Positions 8,026-17,437 are shown, numbered from the stretch's first letter. The stretch: 54,286 nucleotides of DNA from a bacterium BMS3Abin01 (GCA_002897715.1 BDUA01000036.1:1-54286), one strand, 5' to 3'. Made by a program: numbers and translations. The notes: generated by a model not told the origin, from the letters alone.

Positions 8026-8787
8026 TACTTGGGGAGAGCCGAAGACATTGGTGAAGTTCCGGTGGATGTTGTCCGCCAGGTCTCCGGGGGAAGCACCCCG
8101 GATAGCGGCGAGTTCAGCGAGGATCAGCGGTATATGAACGGGGCTGTTCTCCTTCCCCCGGTGCGGCACCGGTGTCAGGAAGGGCGCGTCGGTTTCCGTC
8201 AGTAGAAGGTCGGTGGGGATAAGCGCCGATGCCTGGCGGAGATCAGCGGCGTTGCCGAAGGTGACGTTGCCGGCGATGGACATGAAATACCCTGATTCGG
8301 CACAGCGGTCCACATGCCGGTAAAGGGAAAAACAGTGGAGCACCACCGTTAGGCCGTCCGCCTCGGCCGCCAGTATGGCCAGCGTATCCTCTCCCGCATC
8401 GCGCGAGTGGACGATGAGCGGCAGGTTGCAGCGGCGCGCCAGCTCTATCTGCCGGGAGAACGCCTCTTTCTGTACATCACGGGGAGAGCGATCGCGATAG
8501 TAGTCCAGCCCGGTCTCACCGATGGCGTACACAGCTGCTGACCGGGCTATCTCTTCCAGCTGCTTCATGCTGTCGCTGCCGGCCGCAGCGGCGTTATGGG
8601 GATGTATGCCCACGGCGGCCGACACCCCTGCCCGGCTCCGGGCGAAAGCTACCGCCTGTCTGCTGGTTTCCAGGTCGGTTCCCACCGTCATGATCCTGCA
8701 TACGCCCGCAGCCGATGCTGCCGCCAGGGCCCGTCCGGGGTCATCCAGCATATCCAGGTGAGCGTGGCTGTCTACCAGATTGTCCAT
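8020..8787 (-). CDS. tatD: TatD family metal-dependent deoxyribonuclease
   Basis: About 255 residues from the ATG at 8787 with a GAGG ribosome site. An amidohydrolase-fold TIM barrel: VDSHAHLD supplies the first two metal histidines, GETGLDYYRD the bridging glutamate, PLIVHSRDA and VLHCFS further histidines, and LTETDAPFLTP the final aspartate. The family cleaves DNA 3' to 5' and is linked to DNA repair; some members act as D-aminoacyl-tRNA deacylases. It directly follows metG on the same strand, a pairing common in Gram-positive genomes. Confidence 0.93.
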   Translation of the reverse strand: MDNLVDSHAHLDMLDDPGRALAAASAAGVCRIMTVGTDLETSRQAVAFARSRAGVSAAVGIHPHNAAAAGSDSMKQLEEIARSAAVYAIGETGLDYYRDRSPRDVQKEAFSRQIELARRCNLPLIVHSRDAGEDTLAILAAEADGLTVVLHCFSLYRHVDRCAESGYFMSIAGNVTFGNAADLRQASALIPTDLLLTETDAPFLTPVPHRGKENSPVHIPLILAELAAIRGASPGDLADNIHRNFTNVFGSPQVI

Positions 8788-8812
8788 CAGTCGCCTCACT
8801 GTCCCCTCTCCC

Positions 8813-10330
8813 TTAGTCCAGCCTGGGGAACAGCGGCTTTCCCGGCTGCACAGAGGCGCCGCCGGATCTCCTCCCCCACTCCGCCCGCTGCAGCTGAAGT
8901 TCGCTGGATCCGGGGGTGATACCCAGCTGTCTTAGCATCTCCAGGGTGGTGTCCGGCATGTAAGGGTGCAGGAAGATGGCGCAGAGTCTCAGCCCTTCGG
9001 CCAGGTTATAGAGGGCGGCGTCCAGGTCGAGGCTACGTTCCTGGTCCTTGGCCAGCTTCCAGGGAGCCATATCCTCCACGTACTTGTTAAGGCTGCGCAC
9101 AAACCGCCAGATGAGTTCCAGGCTGCCGGACAGGTCGACCCTGGACATGGACGCGGCCAGCTGCTCAGCCAGAACTGTGGCCGCGGCGGACAGTTCACCG
9201 CCGCTGTCCGGCGGCGGGTCGGGCAGCACGCCGCCGCGGTACTTGTGAATCATGGCCAGTGTGCGGCTCAGCAGGTTACCCAGATCATTGGCCAGCTCGC
9301 TGTTGTAGCGGTTTTCGAAGCCCTCCAGAGAGACCACTCCGTCCTGGCCGAAGATGACCTCGCGAAAACAGTAGAAGCGGAAAGGGTCAACGCCGTATTT
9401 ATCCATCACCTGGAAGGGGTCGAGGACGTTACCCCGTGTCTTGCTCATCTTCTCCCCGCCCATGAGCAGGTAGCCATGGATGAAAAGGTGGCGGGGCAGC
9501 TCCATGCCGGCGGCAAAGAGCATGGCCGGCCATATCACCGCATGGAACTTGAGGATATCCTTGCCCATGAGGTGGTAATCCACGGGCCAGAAGCGTTCCA
9601 GCAGGTCCTCCTCCCGGGCGTACTGGAGAGCCGTGATGTAATTGAGCAGGGCATCAACCCATACGTAGACCACCTGACTCTCGTCCCAGGGTATGGGAAC
9701 ACCCCATTGGAGCGACGCCCGGCTGATGCTGATGTCCTCCAGCCCCCGGGTGATGAAACTGCGGGCCTCGTTGAAACGGCTTTCGGGCATGATGAAGTCC
9801 GGGTGCCGTTCCAGGTGGTCCAGTATCCGCTCCCGGTAGCGGGAGAGCCGGAAAAAATAGTTCTCTTCCTCCACCATCTGTGGCTCTGTGCCGTGGTCCG
9901 GACACTTGCCCGCCACCAGATCCTTCTCCGCGTAGAATGCCTCGCAGGAGCTGCAGTAAAGCCCCCGGTACGACTTGCGGTAGATATCCCCCTGTTCGTA
10001 CAGGTTCTGGATGAAAGCCTGCACCTTGGCGCAATGCTCGCTGTCGGTGGTGCGGATGAAGAAGTCATTGGTGGCGTTGACCTGTTCTGCCAGCGCCTTG
10101 AACTTGACCACCATCTCGTCCACGTGCTGCTGGGGGGAAAGACCCCGCCGCGCCGCCGCCTGTGCCGCCGGGTTGCCGTGCTCATCGGTTCCCGTCAGGA
10201 AGAAGACATCATCGCCCCTCTGCCGGTGGTAGCGCGCCAGTATGTCAGCGGCGATGGTGGTATAGGCATGACCGATATGGGGCACGTCGTTGACGTAATA
10301 TATGGGAGTGGTGACGTAAAATTTGCTCAA
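8813..10330 (-). CDS. metG: methionyl-tRNA synthetase
   Basis: A 505-residue class I aminoacyl-tRNA synthetase that charges initiator and elongator tRNA-Met. The catalytic domain has PHIGHAYT (HIGH motif), the connective-peptide zinc ribbon (CSSCEAF, then KCPDHG), and KMSKTRGN (KMSKS motif). A helical anticodon-binding domain follows. The C-terminal EMAP/Trbp111 dimerisation domain of longer MetG proteins is absent, so this is a short form. The start at 10330 is TTG (TTG AGC AAA); no upstream ATG is available in frame near the conserved N-terminus. tatD lies 25 bases downstream. Confidence 0.96.
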   Translation of the reverse strand: MSKFYVTTPIYYVNDVPHIGHAYTTIAADILARYHRQRGDDVFFLTGTDEHGNPAAQAAARRGLSPQQHVDEMVVKFKALAEQVNATNDFFIRTTDSEHCAKVQAFIQNLYEQGDIYRKSYRGLYCSSCEAFYAEKDLVAGKCPDHGTEPQMVEEENYFFRLSRYRERILDHLERHPDFIMPESRFNEARSFITRGLEDISISRASLQWGVPIPWDESQVVYVWVDALLNYITALQYAREEDLLERFWPVDYHLMGKDILKFHAVIWPAMLFAAGMELPRHLFIHGYLLMGGEKMSKTRGNVLDPFQVMDKYGVDPFRFYCFREVIFGQDGVVSLEGFENRYNSELANDLGNLLSRTLAMIHKYRGGVLPDPPPDSGGELSAAATVLAEQLAASMSRVDLSGSLELIWRFVRSLNKYVEDMAPWKLAKDQERSLDLDAALYNLAEGLRLCAIFLHPYMPDTTLEMLRQLGITPGSSELQLQRAEWGRRSGGASVQPGKPLFPRLD

Positions 10331-10379
10331 ATGAATGTTTCCGTGTCTCGCGGTCAGGTCCGTGGCTATATTAACAGCA

Positions 10380-11402
10380 TCAGGGATGCAGGCAAAGATA
10401 AGGAGTGGTTGGCGGCAGTGGGCGCCGGCGGGTATAGAGCAGTAACAGCAACGCTGTTCCCGCGGGCAGGCTGACCGGCCACGGGAAGGGCGATACCCGC
10501 TTTTCCCCGGCGGCCTCCGCCGGACGGATGGCGGGCCGTAAGGTGAACCCGGTAACGGCCGCGTCCAGTGCGCCGGCTACGCCGGAGACCGTTTCCGTCA
10601 TCGCCCGGATACGGGCCCCGGCGCCGCCGGTGGTGACATCATGGGAAGACCTGCCGCCGGTTGCGGCTACCGGCTGGGACCCGGATTCCGCCGCGCCGTC
10701 CTCCGCAGCCGTTACAGGCTGCCCGAGCGGTTCCCGGGGCAGGCGCGGGGCCACGGCCGCTGGTGGCTCCACGGTGACCCCGGTACCGCCGGCGGGCAAG
10801 GCCGGTACCGCAGCCGGAGGTGGTCCGGGAAAGGTGTCCGGGCTCTCCGGCGCGAGCGGCATACCCGTATGTTCCGGTGCGGCCCCTTCGGCGCCGGTAG
10901 TGGACGCGGGCGCCTCCCTGACAGGAAGATAATCCATGGGGTTCAGATATATCCTGCTCCGGCGGTGTGGTGGTAGGTACTTGAGCCCGAAGTGGAGCGG
11001 TTTATCGCCGGCCCTTCCCAGCATCTCCCCCCGGGATACGGTCTGGCCTGTGGCCACCACGGTGGTGTCCAGCTGAAGGTATGTGCTTCTCAGGCCACCC
11101 TGGTGTTCGATGGCGATGGTAAGCCCTCCCCCCTCTGCCGGCGTATAACCGGCGAAGGCCACCACCCCCGCGGCTGCCGCCGTTACCGGTGAGCCCGGCG
11201 CTGTATCGATATCGATGCCCCGGTGCCCGCGGTCCGTTGCCGGCGATAGGCTCCAGCCGGTGGCGATATCGCCTGCCGCCGGCCATTCCAGACCGCCGGA
11301 CGGCGGAAGCGGTGGCTGGGCTGCCGCTGCCGGGCCCGGTATGGAAAAGAACAGGGACAGGAAGAAAAGGATGATCTCAGGGACCAACGACCGCTGCCGC
11401 AT
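10380..11402 (-). CDS. M23/LytM-like envelope protein, probably non-catalytic
   Basis: About 340 residues from the ATG at 11402 (GGAGG eight bases upstream). A signal peptide (residues 1-28) is followed by a LytM fold with HRGIDID (first zinc ligands), then a long Pro/Ala/Gly-rich stretch, and a C-terminal hydrophobic segment with Arg residues behind it, probably a membrane anchor. The usual HxH catalytic motif is reduced to PLHFGL and the central histidine region reads STYLQL, so two of the active-site histidines are missing. Proteins with this pattern are common in Actinomycetota and probably regulate or bind peptidoglycan rather than cut it (inference). Confidence 0.75.
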   Translation of the reverse strand: MRQRSLVPEIILFFLSLFFSIPGPAAAAQPPLPPSGGLEWPAAGDIATGWSLSPATDRGHRGIDIDTAPGSPVTAAAAGVVAFAGYTPAEGGGLTIAIEHQGGLRSTYLQLDTTVVATGQTVSRGEMLGRAGDKPLHFGLKYLPPHRRSRIYLNPMDYLPVREAPASTTGAEGAAPEHTGMPLAPESPDTFPGPPPAAVPALPAGGTGVTVEPPAAVAPRLPREPLGQPVTAAEDGAAESGSQPVAATGGRSSHDVTTGGAGARIRAMTETVSGVAGALDAAVTGFTLRPAIRPAEAAGEKRVSPFPWPVSLPAGTALLLLLYTRRRPLPPTTPYLCLHP

Positions 11403-11527
11403 TCGCACCGCCTCCACTCGAATGATAACCGTTGTCATTACTGGCGACAGGCTTAAGATATCACTGAAACGGCGGTTATACAATGGAGTACGGCTGGGTC
11501 AGGGACGAAGAATCCGCAAACTGCAGG

Positions 11528-11549
11528 AAAAAAAACGGCGGGACTGCCG
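11528..11549 (-). terminator. probable intrinsic terminator after murE
   Basis: On the minus strand, just after the murE stop at 11562, a short GC stem (CGGC, then GCCG, 11549-11536) with a 6-base loop is followed by eight consecutive T (11535-11528). The stem is short but the T tract is strong. Confidence 0.5.
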
Positions 11550-11561
11550 GGCGACGGCCGG

Positions 11562-13058
11562 TCAGGAATTACCGTGGGCTATCGCCGCCAGTACCACCGA
11601 CCGGTCGCTGAACGGTCGGGGTCCGTCCGCCATTATCTGGCGCTGTTCATGTCCTTTCCCGGCGATCAGGATGGTGTCGCCCGGGCCGGCTGAGCCGACG
11701 GCGGCCTCGATGGCCCGGCGCCGGTCAAGATACCGCTGGTACTGACCGCCGGAGGAGGCCAGACCCGCCTCGACCTCATCGAGGATGGTGCCCGGGTCCT
11801 CGCCGTAGCAATCGTCGGTGGTGAGGATAGCCAGATCGGACATCTCGCCCGTGACGGCTCCCATAACCGGTCTTTTCTCCCGGTCCCTTTCCCCCGGACA
11901 GCCGAATACGGCTATCAGTCGCCCCGGAGTGATGCGACGGGCGGTTTCCAGGGCCACGGTCAGGCCGGCCACGTTGTGGGCGTAATCGATTATCACCCGG
12001 AAAGGCGCGTCTGTCCGCACCTGCTGGAAGCGGCCGGGAACGCCTTCGGCCCGCGCCAGGCCGCCGGCGATATGCGGAAGGGGGATGTCCAGGGCCGTGG
12101 CGGCGGCGGCCGCGGCCAGGCTGTTGTGCAGATTGAACCGGCCGGGCAGCTTCACCGTCACTGCCGCCCTGCCGGCCGGGGTGACCAGTGTGAAGGATGT
12201 CTCCCAGCCTGAGTATTCCATGTCCGTGGCCCTGACCATGGCGTCCTCGCCCAGGCCGAAGGTCACGGTGTCTTCGCCGGTGCCGGCGGCCAGACGCCGC
12301 CCGTAGCCGTCGTCGGTGTTGATTACCGCTATCGGCCGTCCATGCCCGCCCGCCGCCGTCTCCCCGGTGATGACTTGTCCGCCACCAGCCGCGAATAGAC
12401 GGCGCTTGCTGGCGAAGTAATGCTCCATATCACCGTGCAGATCCAGATGATCCGGGCTGAGGTTGGTGAATACGGCTACGTCGAACTCCATAGCCTCGAT
12501 GCGGCACAGTTCAATGCCATGGGAAGAGACCTCCATGACCACGGAATCGACATCCTGTTCCAGGGCCCGGGCCAGCATCCTCTGGCTGTCAACGGCCTCG
12601 GGGGTGGTCCGCGTCGCCGCTTCGGTGTGAGCGCCGATGCGGTATTCCACGCCGCCGATGATTCCCGTTCGCCGCCCCGCCGCCCTCATGATGGAGTCCA
12701 GCAGAAAGGTGGTGGTGGTCTTGCCGTTGGTGCCGGTTACTCCCACCAGGGTCAGCCGGCGGGAGGGATGGTTGTAGAAGACGGCGGCGGCGGACGCCAT
12801 GGCCCGGCGCACGTCGGTAACCTGTAGCTGGGGAAGCCGGGCGTCTTCCACCCAGCGGCCGGTCACAGCCGCCACCGCTCCCGCGTCCCCGGCGGCGCCG
12901 ATGAAATCATGACCGTCGGCCTTGAAACCGTCAATGGCGAAGAACAGCACGCCGTCCCGAACCCGGCGGGAGTCATAGGCGAGACCGGTTACCTCCAGGG
13001 AGCCTTCAGCATCCTGCCGGAGGACAGGAGTTTCCTTCATTACCCGGGAAAGCTTCAT
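11562..13058 (-). CDS. murE: UDP-N-acetylmuramyl-tripeptide synthetase (MurE)
   Basis: A 498-residue Mur ligase that adds the third amino acid of the peptidoglycan stem peptide with ATP. Visible: the Mur N-domain (AYDSRRVRDGVLFFAIDG), the P-loop GVTGTNGKTTT, EVSSHG, NLSPDHLDLHG, a lysine for carbamylation near YFASKRRLF, and IIDYAHN. In the C-domain the specificity motif is usually DNPR for meso-diaminopimelate enzymes; here it reads DDCYGEDP, so the third residue cannot be assigned with confidence. The gene stands alone, without the usual division/cell-wall cluster. It is followed by a probable terminator. Confidence 0.92.
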   Translation of the reverse strand: MKLSRVMKETPVLRQDAEGSLEVTGLAYDSRRVRDGVLFFAIDGFKADGHDFIGAAGDAGAVAAVTGRWVEDARLPQLQVTDVRRAMASAAAVFYNHPSRRLTLVGVTGTNGKTTTTFLLDSIMRAAGRRTGIIGGVEYRIGAHTEAATRTTPEAVDSQRMLARALEQDVDSVVMEVSSHGIELCRIEAMEFDVAVFTNLSPDHLDLHGDMEHYFASKRRLFAAGGGQVITGETAAGGHGRPIAVINTDDGYGRRLAAGTGEDTVTFGLGEDAMVRATDMEYSGWETSFTLVTPAGRAAVTVKLPGRFNLHNSLAAAAAATALDIPLPHIAGGLARAEGVPGRFQQVRTDAPFRVIIDYAHNVAGLTVALETARRITPGRLIAVFGCPGERDREKRPVMGAVTGEMSDLAILTTDDCYGEDPGTILDEVEAGLASSGGQYQRYLDRRRAIEAAVGSAGPGDTILIAGKGHEQRQIMADGPRPFSDRSVVLAAIAHGNS

Positions 13059-13082
13059 TCGCGTGGTTTCATCCCTGCCTTA

Positions 13083-14183
13083 TCATGGCCCGGCGTCCTC
13101 CTCGGCCGCCTCCACGGCGGGTGCCTTTTCCAGCGTCACCCGCGGCTTGATGAACATCACCACCGCCCTGATCAGAGCTACCAGCGGCAGGGCCAGGACC
13201 ATGCCGGCGATGCCGTGCAGCTGCCCCCCCGCCAGCACGGCGAAGATGACCACCAGGGGGTGGACGCCGACTATGGAGCCCATGATGTTGGGCACCAGCA
13301 CATTGCCCTCCAGCTGCTGGATGACGATGAACAGGATGATGACGGCCAGCACGGCCCAGAACGAGGAGAACGAGGCCACGATGACCGGCGGCGTCGCCCC
13401 CAGGATGGGACCGATATACGGGATTATCTCCGTGAGGCCGGCCCAGGCGCCGAAGAAGATGGCGTACTGTGAACCCTCGGGCCAGATGCCCACCACGTCC
13501 AGCAACCAGATGCCGACGCCGGTGCTCACCCCCACCAGCAGGCTGAGCAGGGACTGGGCGATTACCCAGTGGGTGACGGCCCGCTGGCTGGACTTGATAA
13601 GCTCATCGGCGTCCGCCTGGTTGCGGCGGGGGAACAGCCGGTGGACACCGCGGCTGATGCGCCGGGTATCCAGCAGCATGTAGATGGAGATGACCATCAC
13701 CAGCAGTATCTGCCCCAGGGCGCTGAGGACGTTGATGGAGAAGGAGACCGCTTTCGAACCCAGGTTGGCCACGTATTCCTCGACGCGCTCCACCAGCTTG
13801 TCTCCCTGGGTGCTGATGTCGAAGGGCAGGTTGAGCCGCTCCAGGCTGGCTTTCCAGGAGTCGATCTTGTCGCCCACGTCCGAGACATAGAAAGGCAGCT
13901 TGTCAATGAGCTCCTGCAGCTGTTCGATGGCGGGAGGTATGACCAGTATGAATATGGCTACGATGATGGATATGAAGAACAGGAAGACCAGCAGGACGCC
14001 CAGATAGCGCGGTATTTTCATCTTCTCCAGCCGTGTTACCAGCGGGTTGAGCGTGAAGGCGATGAGCATGGCGCTGAGGAAGATGAACACCACCTGGCTG
14101 AATATGCCGACGGAGAACCATAGCAGCAGCACCAGCAACGGCAGTGCCACCATCTGGACCCACCTGGGGATGACTACCTTCAT
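13083..14183 (-). CDS. AI-2E family transporter (PerM/YdiK type)
   Basis: About 366 residues from the ATG at 14183, preceded by AGGAG; longer readings upstream are Arg-rich and not membrane-like. The protein starts VVIPRWVQMVALPLLVLLLWF, has about eight hydrophobic segments, a central soluble stretch (about residues 90-160), and the family signatures PYIGPILGATPP and LEGNVLVPNIMG. The family exports small hydrophilic molecules; AI-2 (TqsA) and Na+/H+ exchange are known examples, and the substrate here is unknown. It sits 24 bases upstream of murE on the same strand. Confidence 0.9.
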   Translation of the reverse strand: MKVVIPRWVQMVALPLLVLLLWFSVGIFSQVVFIFLSAMLIAFTLNPLVTRLEKMKIPRYLGVLLVFLFFISIIVAIFILVIPPAIEQLQELIDKLPFYVSDVGDKIDSWKASLERLNLPFDISTQGDKLVERVEEYVANLGSKAVSFSINVLSALGQILLVMVISIYMLLDTRRISRGVHRLFPRRNQADADELIKSSQRAVTHWVIAQSLLSLLVGVSTGVGIWLLDVVGIWPEGSQYAIFFGAWAGLTEIIPYIGPILGATPPVIVASFSSFWAVLAVIILFIVIQQLEGNVLVPNIMGSIVGVHPLVVIFAVLAGGQLHGIAGMVLALPLVALIRAVVMFIKPRVTLEKAPAVEAAEEDAGP

Positions 14184-14400
14184 CGGCTGACCGCTCCTTT
14201 CATGGATATGCGCCCCGGCGCCCATATAATACCAGCTTACCGCTCCCGTCGACCCCGGTAAATACATATGCCGCCGCCGTTCCCGCCGGCGCGCCCGGCG
14301 TCCGGCTGGTCGGCACCTGAGGCCCGCCGCTGCAGCAAACTTAGTTACAAATGTCACTTATGGGGTTGAAATCCCATATGCAGATGGTATTGTGTTCACG

Positions 14401-15180
14401 ATGGCTTCAGAGCTACACACTCTACGGCCGCGGCCTACCGCCAGGTATCGATACCGGTGGCATTCCGTGGCTTTTCTTGCGGCTATGACCACCCTGGCGC
14501 TGGTGGCATCTGTATTCACCATCCTATCTTCGCGGGCGTCTTCCTCACCCCTTCTTGATGAGGAAACAGTTTCGGCGTCCAGGGTGGTGGCGACCACGAA
14601 GCTGCCGGAGGCGCTGAAGCTGGCGAACGCCGGCGATGTACAGCTGATGTTGCCCGTCTACCAGGACGAGGTAACCGCCGTCGGTTATCACCCGGTGAAC
14701 AGTGATGACATCGTCAATCTCGAACCACAGGGTACCCGTATCAACGGCACCGTGTTCGAAAAGGGGATGGGGCAAGCCATCGCCGGCGGTGACGGGCCCG
14801 GATATTTCATCATGGATGATAGTGGCGAATTCGGCGTTTCGACCCAGGCGATGGATGTGGGTGCGCCTGCGGGCACGGTGGTTTACGCGCCGGTGGACGG
14901 GAAGGTCGAGGGTGTCAGATCCTACGACCTGCGCGGGCAGTGCCCGGACACCGAGGTGCGGATCACCCCCAAGGACCAGGCTAACTTCATGGTCGTTATC
15001 ACCCACATAGACAACAACGTAGCCTCTCTGGGACAGCCGGTCAAGGCTGGTGTGACCCGCCTGGGTACGGTAAGGAAAATGGACAGCTGCTACGTCCAGC
15101 AGCTGGGAGATTATACCTATGATGAGGGCAACCATCTGCACCTGCAGGTGGAGCGGCTCCTGTTCGACTCTACACCGTGA
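14401..15180 (+). CDS. membrane-anchored M23-like (degenerate LytM) protein
   Basis: About 259 residues. The ATG at 14401 is preferred; a GTG at 14392 in the same frame is possible, and neither has a clear ribosome site. An N-terminal hydrophobic helix (about residues 27-48) anchors it outside the membrane. From about residue 145 a LytM-like fold appears: DVGAPAGTVVYAPVDG, VVITHID, and a final GNHLHLQV with an intact HxH pair. The first zinc histidine (HxxxD) is replaced, so activity is doubtful. The stop overlaps the GTG start of the next gene (GTGA). Confidence 0.65.
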   Translation: MASELHTLRPRPTARYRYRWHSVAFLAAMTTLALVASVFTILSSRASSSPLLDEETVSASRVVATTKLPEALKLANAGDVQLMLPVYQDEVTAVGYHPVNSDDIVNLEPQGTRINGTVFEKGMGQAIAGGDGPGYFIMDDSGEFGVSTQAMDVGAPAGTVVYAPVDGKVEGVRSYDLRGQCPDTEVRITPKDQANFMVVITHIDNNVASLGQPVKAGVTRLGTVRKMDSCYVQQLGDYTYDEGNHLHLQVERLLFDSTP

Positions 15181-15989
15181 GCAGCGTCGCCATCCCCGCA
15201 GCCGACTGGGCGGTGATCGGCGGTTCCGGGACGCGCGGCTGTTCCTTTCCCGCAGACGCCGGCGGCAAGGTGATCGACGGCGGAATGATTTTTAAGACCC
15301 CGGCGGGTGACTGCTCACCCTTTACCCTGTTTGAGACACCCGGCGGCAAACGCTGCCTGACCGTTCACCTGCACGGGTGGCGGCCGGGGGTCAGCCGCGG
15401 CGACGCGTCACGACAGGTCTTCCATGTCCTGGCGCAGGCGGGCGTACGTCACATCGTCTCCGAGGCGGGTGTGGGCAGCCTCAACCCGTTGCTGGACCCC
15501 AGGGATGTGGTCATACCCGATGATTTCGTCGACCTCACCACCCACCGCAACCCCGAGCCGGTCGCCGGCGGCAACCTGCTCATCATGAGGAAGCCGGTGT
15601 GCGCCGTACTGGCCGCTTCGCTGGCCGAGGCGGCCGGGGGTGAAGCCCGCGGCCGCGTATTCGGGCGCGGCACCTGCGTGGTCACCGAAGGGCCCCGCTT
15701 CGAGAGCCGTGCCGAGATCCGCATGATGCAGCCTTACGGTGATGTAATCGGCCAGAGCATGTGCCCCGAGGTATGGCTGGCGAGGGACATCGGCGCCTGT
15801 TACGCTGCTCTCCACATGGTGGTGAATTACGCCGAGGGCGTGGTCGAGGATTGGGAACACGATCTGCTTAAAGAGATCTTCGCGGAAGACGCCCTTGTAC
15901 AGGCACGCATAATCCTCCAGGCCATAGACGCCGTGGACGATGGCTATGGCTGCTCCTGCGGTGACCTGCGTAAGCCGACGCTGCTTTAG
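15177..15989 (+). CDS. 5'-methylthioadenosine phosphorylase-like protein (PNP/MTAP family)
   Basis: A 270-residue member of the nucleoside phosphorylase family 2. Visible: VIGGSGTRG at the N-terminus, AGVGSLNP followed by DVVIPDDFVDLTTHR, TEGPRFESRAEIRM (compare EGPRFSTRAE of MTAP), GQSMCPEVWLARDIGACYAAL (substrate Met), and VVNYAEG. Family role: phosphorolysis of methylthioadenosine or purine nucleosides to base and sugar phosphate. The sequence is divergent, so the substrate is uncertain. The start is GTG at 15177 overlapping the upstream stop. It converges on rtcB three bases later. Confidence 0.8.
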   Translation: MSSVAIPAADWAVIGGSGTRGCSFPADAGGKVIDGGMIFKTPAGDCSPFTLFETPGGKRCLTVHLHGWRPGVSRGDASRQVFHVLAQAGVRHIVSEAGVGSLNPLLDPRDVVIPDDFVDLTTHRNPEPVAGGNLLIMRKPVCAVLAASLAEAAGGEARGRVFGRGTCVVTEGPRFESRAEIRMMQPYGDVIGQSMCPEVWLARDIGACYAALHMVVNYAEGVVEDWEHDLLKEIFAEDALVQARIILQAIDAVDDGYGCSCGDLRKPTLL

Positions 15990-15991
15990 GC

Positions 15992-17437
15992 CTATCCCTT
16001 GACTACACCCAGGGGTCTGAGCCGGGCGACCTTTCGCGACAACCCCGCCCGGTGGCAGATCTCCACCACCTCGTCGATATCCTTGTATGCTTCCGGTGCC
16101 TCTTCCGCCAGGGACGCCGTACGACCGGCGCGGACGGTGATGCCCTCGGATTCCAGGCGCATCTTCAGCTGATGTCCGCTTATCGCCCGTCTGGCGGCGC
16201 GGCGGCCCATGACGCGGCCGGCGCCGTGACAGGTGGAGCCGAAGCTCAGCGACATAGCCTCTTCGGTCCCCTTGAGCAGATAGGAGGCGGTGCCCATGTC
16301 GCCGGGGACGATGACCGGCTGCCCTACGGCCCGGTATCGTTCCGGTACGCCGGGATGGCCGGCGGGGAAGGAGCGGGTAGCGCCCTTACGGTGCACGCAG
16401 AGAGTCCGGTTCTCGCCGTCCACCCGGTGCTCCTCGAATTTCGCCATATTGTGTGAGACGTCATAAACCAGGCCCAGCCCCAGCCGTTCCGCAGAGCAGT
16501 TGAATATGTGTTCGAATGAGCGTCGCGCCAGGTGGGTCAGTACCTGGCGGTTGGTGCGGGCGAAGTTGACCGCCGCCGCCATGGCGGCGTAGTATTCACG
16601 GCCTTCGGGGCTGTCTATGGGGGCGCAGGCCAACTGGCGGTCGGGCAGGGTTATCCCCGCCCGCCTGGCGGCGGCGGCCATGAGCTTGACCTGCTCGGTA
16701 CATATCTGATGCCCCAGGCCGCGTGAGCCGGAGTGGATCATCAGGCACAGCTGTCCCTCGAAGATTCCGAACGCCTGCGCGGCCTCCGCGTCGTATATCC
16801 GTTCTACCCGTTGCACCTCGATGAAGTGGTTTCCCGCTCCCAGGGTGCCTGACTGCGACAGGCCGCGCTGTCTGGCCCGGTCGCTTACCAGGGCCGGTTC
16901 CGCCCCCTCAAGACAGCCGCCGTCCTCGATGGCGTCCGTATCTTCCGGCCAGCCGTAACCTTGCTCCAGCGCCCAGGATACCCCGTGTGACAGCACCCGG
17001 TCCATGGCGCGGGAGTCCAGGCGTATCTCTCCCCCACGCCCCACACCGGCGGGGATGTTCCGGGAAAGCTCATGCACCAGTCCGGGGACGCGGTCCGCTA
17101 CCTCGCCCGCAGACAGGTCGGACCGTATCAGCCGGACGCCGCAGGCGATGTCATAACCCACGCCTCCGGGGGATATGATGCCCTGCTCCCGGTCGAAGGC
17201 CGCTACCCCGCCGATGGCGAAGCCATACCCCCAGTGGATGTCGGGCATGGCCATGGATGCCTTCACGATACCCGGCAGGCAGGCGACGTTGCCCACCTGC
17301 TCCAGGGCCTTCTCCTGCCCGGCGCGTTCCATCAGCCCGGCGTTGGCGAACACCAGCCCGGGGACGCGCATGTCACCGGTCCTGGGTATCTCCCAGGTAT
17401 ATGGGGTTATCTCCCTGTATCTGATGGTGTCAGCCAT
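15992..17437 (-). CDS. rtcB: RtcB RNA ligase
   Basis: A 481-residue GTP- and Mn-dependent ligase joining RNA 2',3'-cyclic phosphate or 3'-phosphate ends to 5'-OH ends. Metal and catalytic sites are intact: GYDIACGVR (metal Cys), LGAGNHFIEVQ, IHSGSRGLGHQ, YDVSHNMAK, and GSTCHGAGR with the histidine that takes GMP. No inteins. Archease lies just upstream on the same strand, matching the known partnership in which archease promotes RtcB guanylylation. No rtcA or rtcR regulator is present, so constitutive tRNA or RNA repair is likely (inference). Confidence 0.96.
   Translation of the reverse strand: MADTIRYREITPYTWEIPRTGDMRVPGLVFANAGLMERAGQEKALEQVGNVACLPGIVKASMAMPDIHWGYGFAIGGVAAFDREQGIISPGGVGYDIACGVRLIRSDLSAGEVADRVPGLVHELSRNIPAGVGRGGEIRLDSRAMDRVLSHGVSWALEQGYGWPEDTDAIEDGGCLEGAEPALVSDRARQRGLSQSGTLGAGNHFIEVQRVERIYDAEAAQAFGIFEGQLCLMIHSGSRGLGHQICTEQVKLMAAAARRAGITLPDRQLACAPIDSPEGREYYAAMAAAVNFARTNRQVLTHLARRSFEHIFNCSAERLGLGLVYDVSHNMAKFEEHRVDGENRTLCVHRKGATRSFPAGHPGVPERYRAVGQPVIVPGDMGTASYLLKGTEEAMSLSFGSTCHGAGRVMGRRAARRAISGHQLKMRLESEGITVRAGRTASLAEEAPEAYKDIDEVVEICHRAGLSRKVARLRPLGVVKG

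Noticed and set aside
8966-10474. Long open frame of about 500 codons on the plus strand
   Set aside because: It lies opposite metG, which has all its catalytic motifs; the opposite frame is open only because of GC-rich codon use and resembles no family.
14545-15141. Possible gene on the minus strand, about 198 codons
   Set aside because: The plus strand encodes a membrane-anchored LytM-like protein with an HxH motif and a coupled next gene; the minus frame has no recognisable features.
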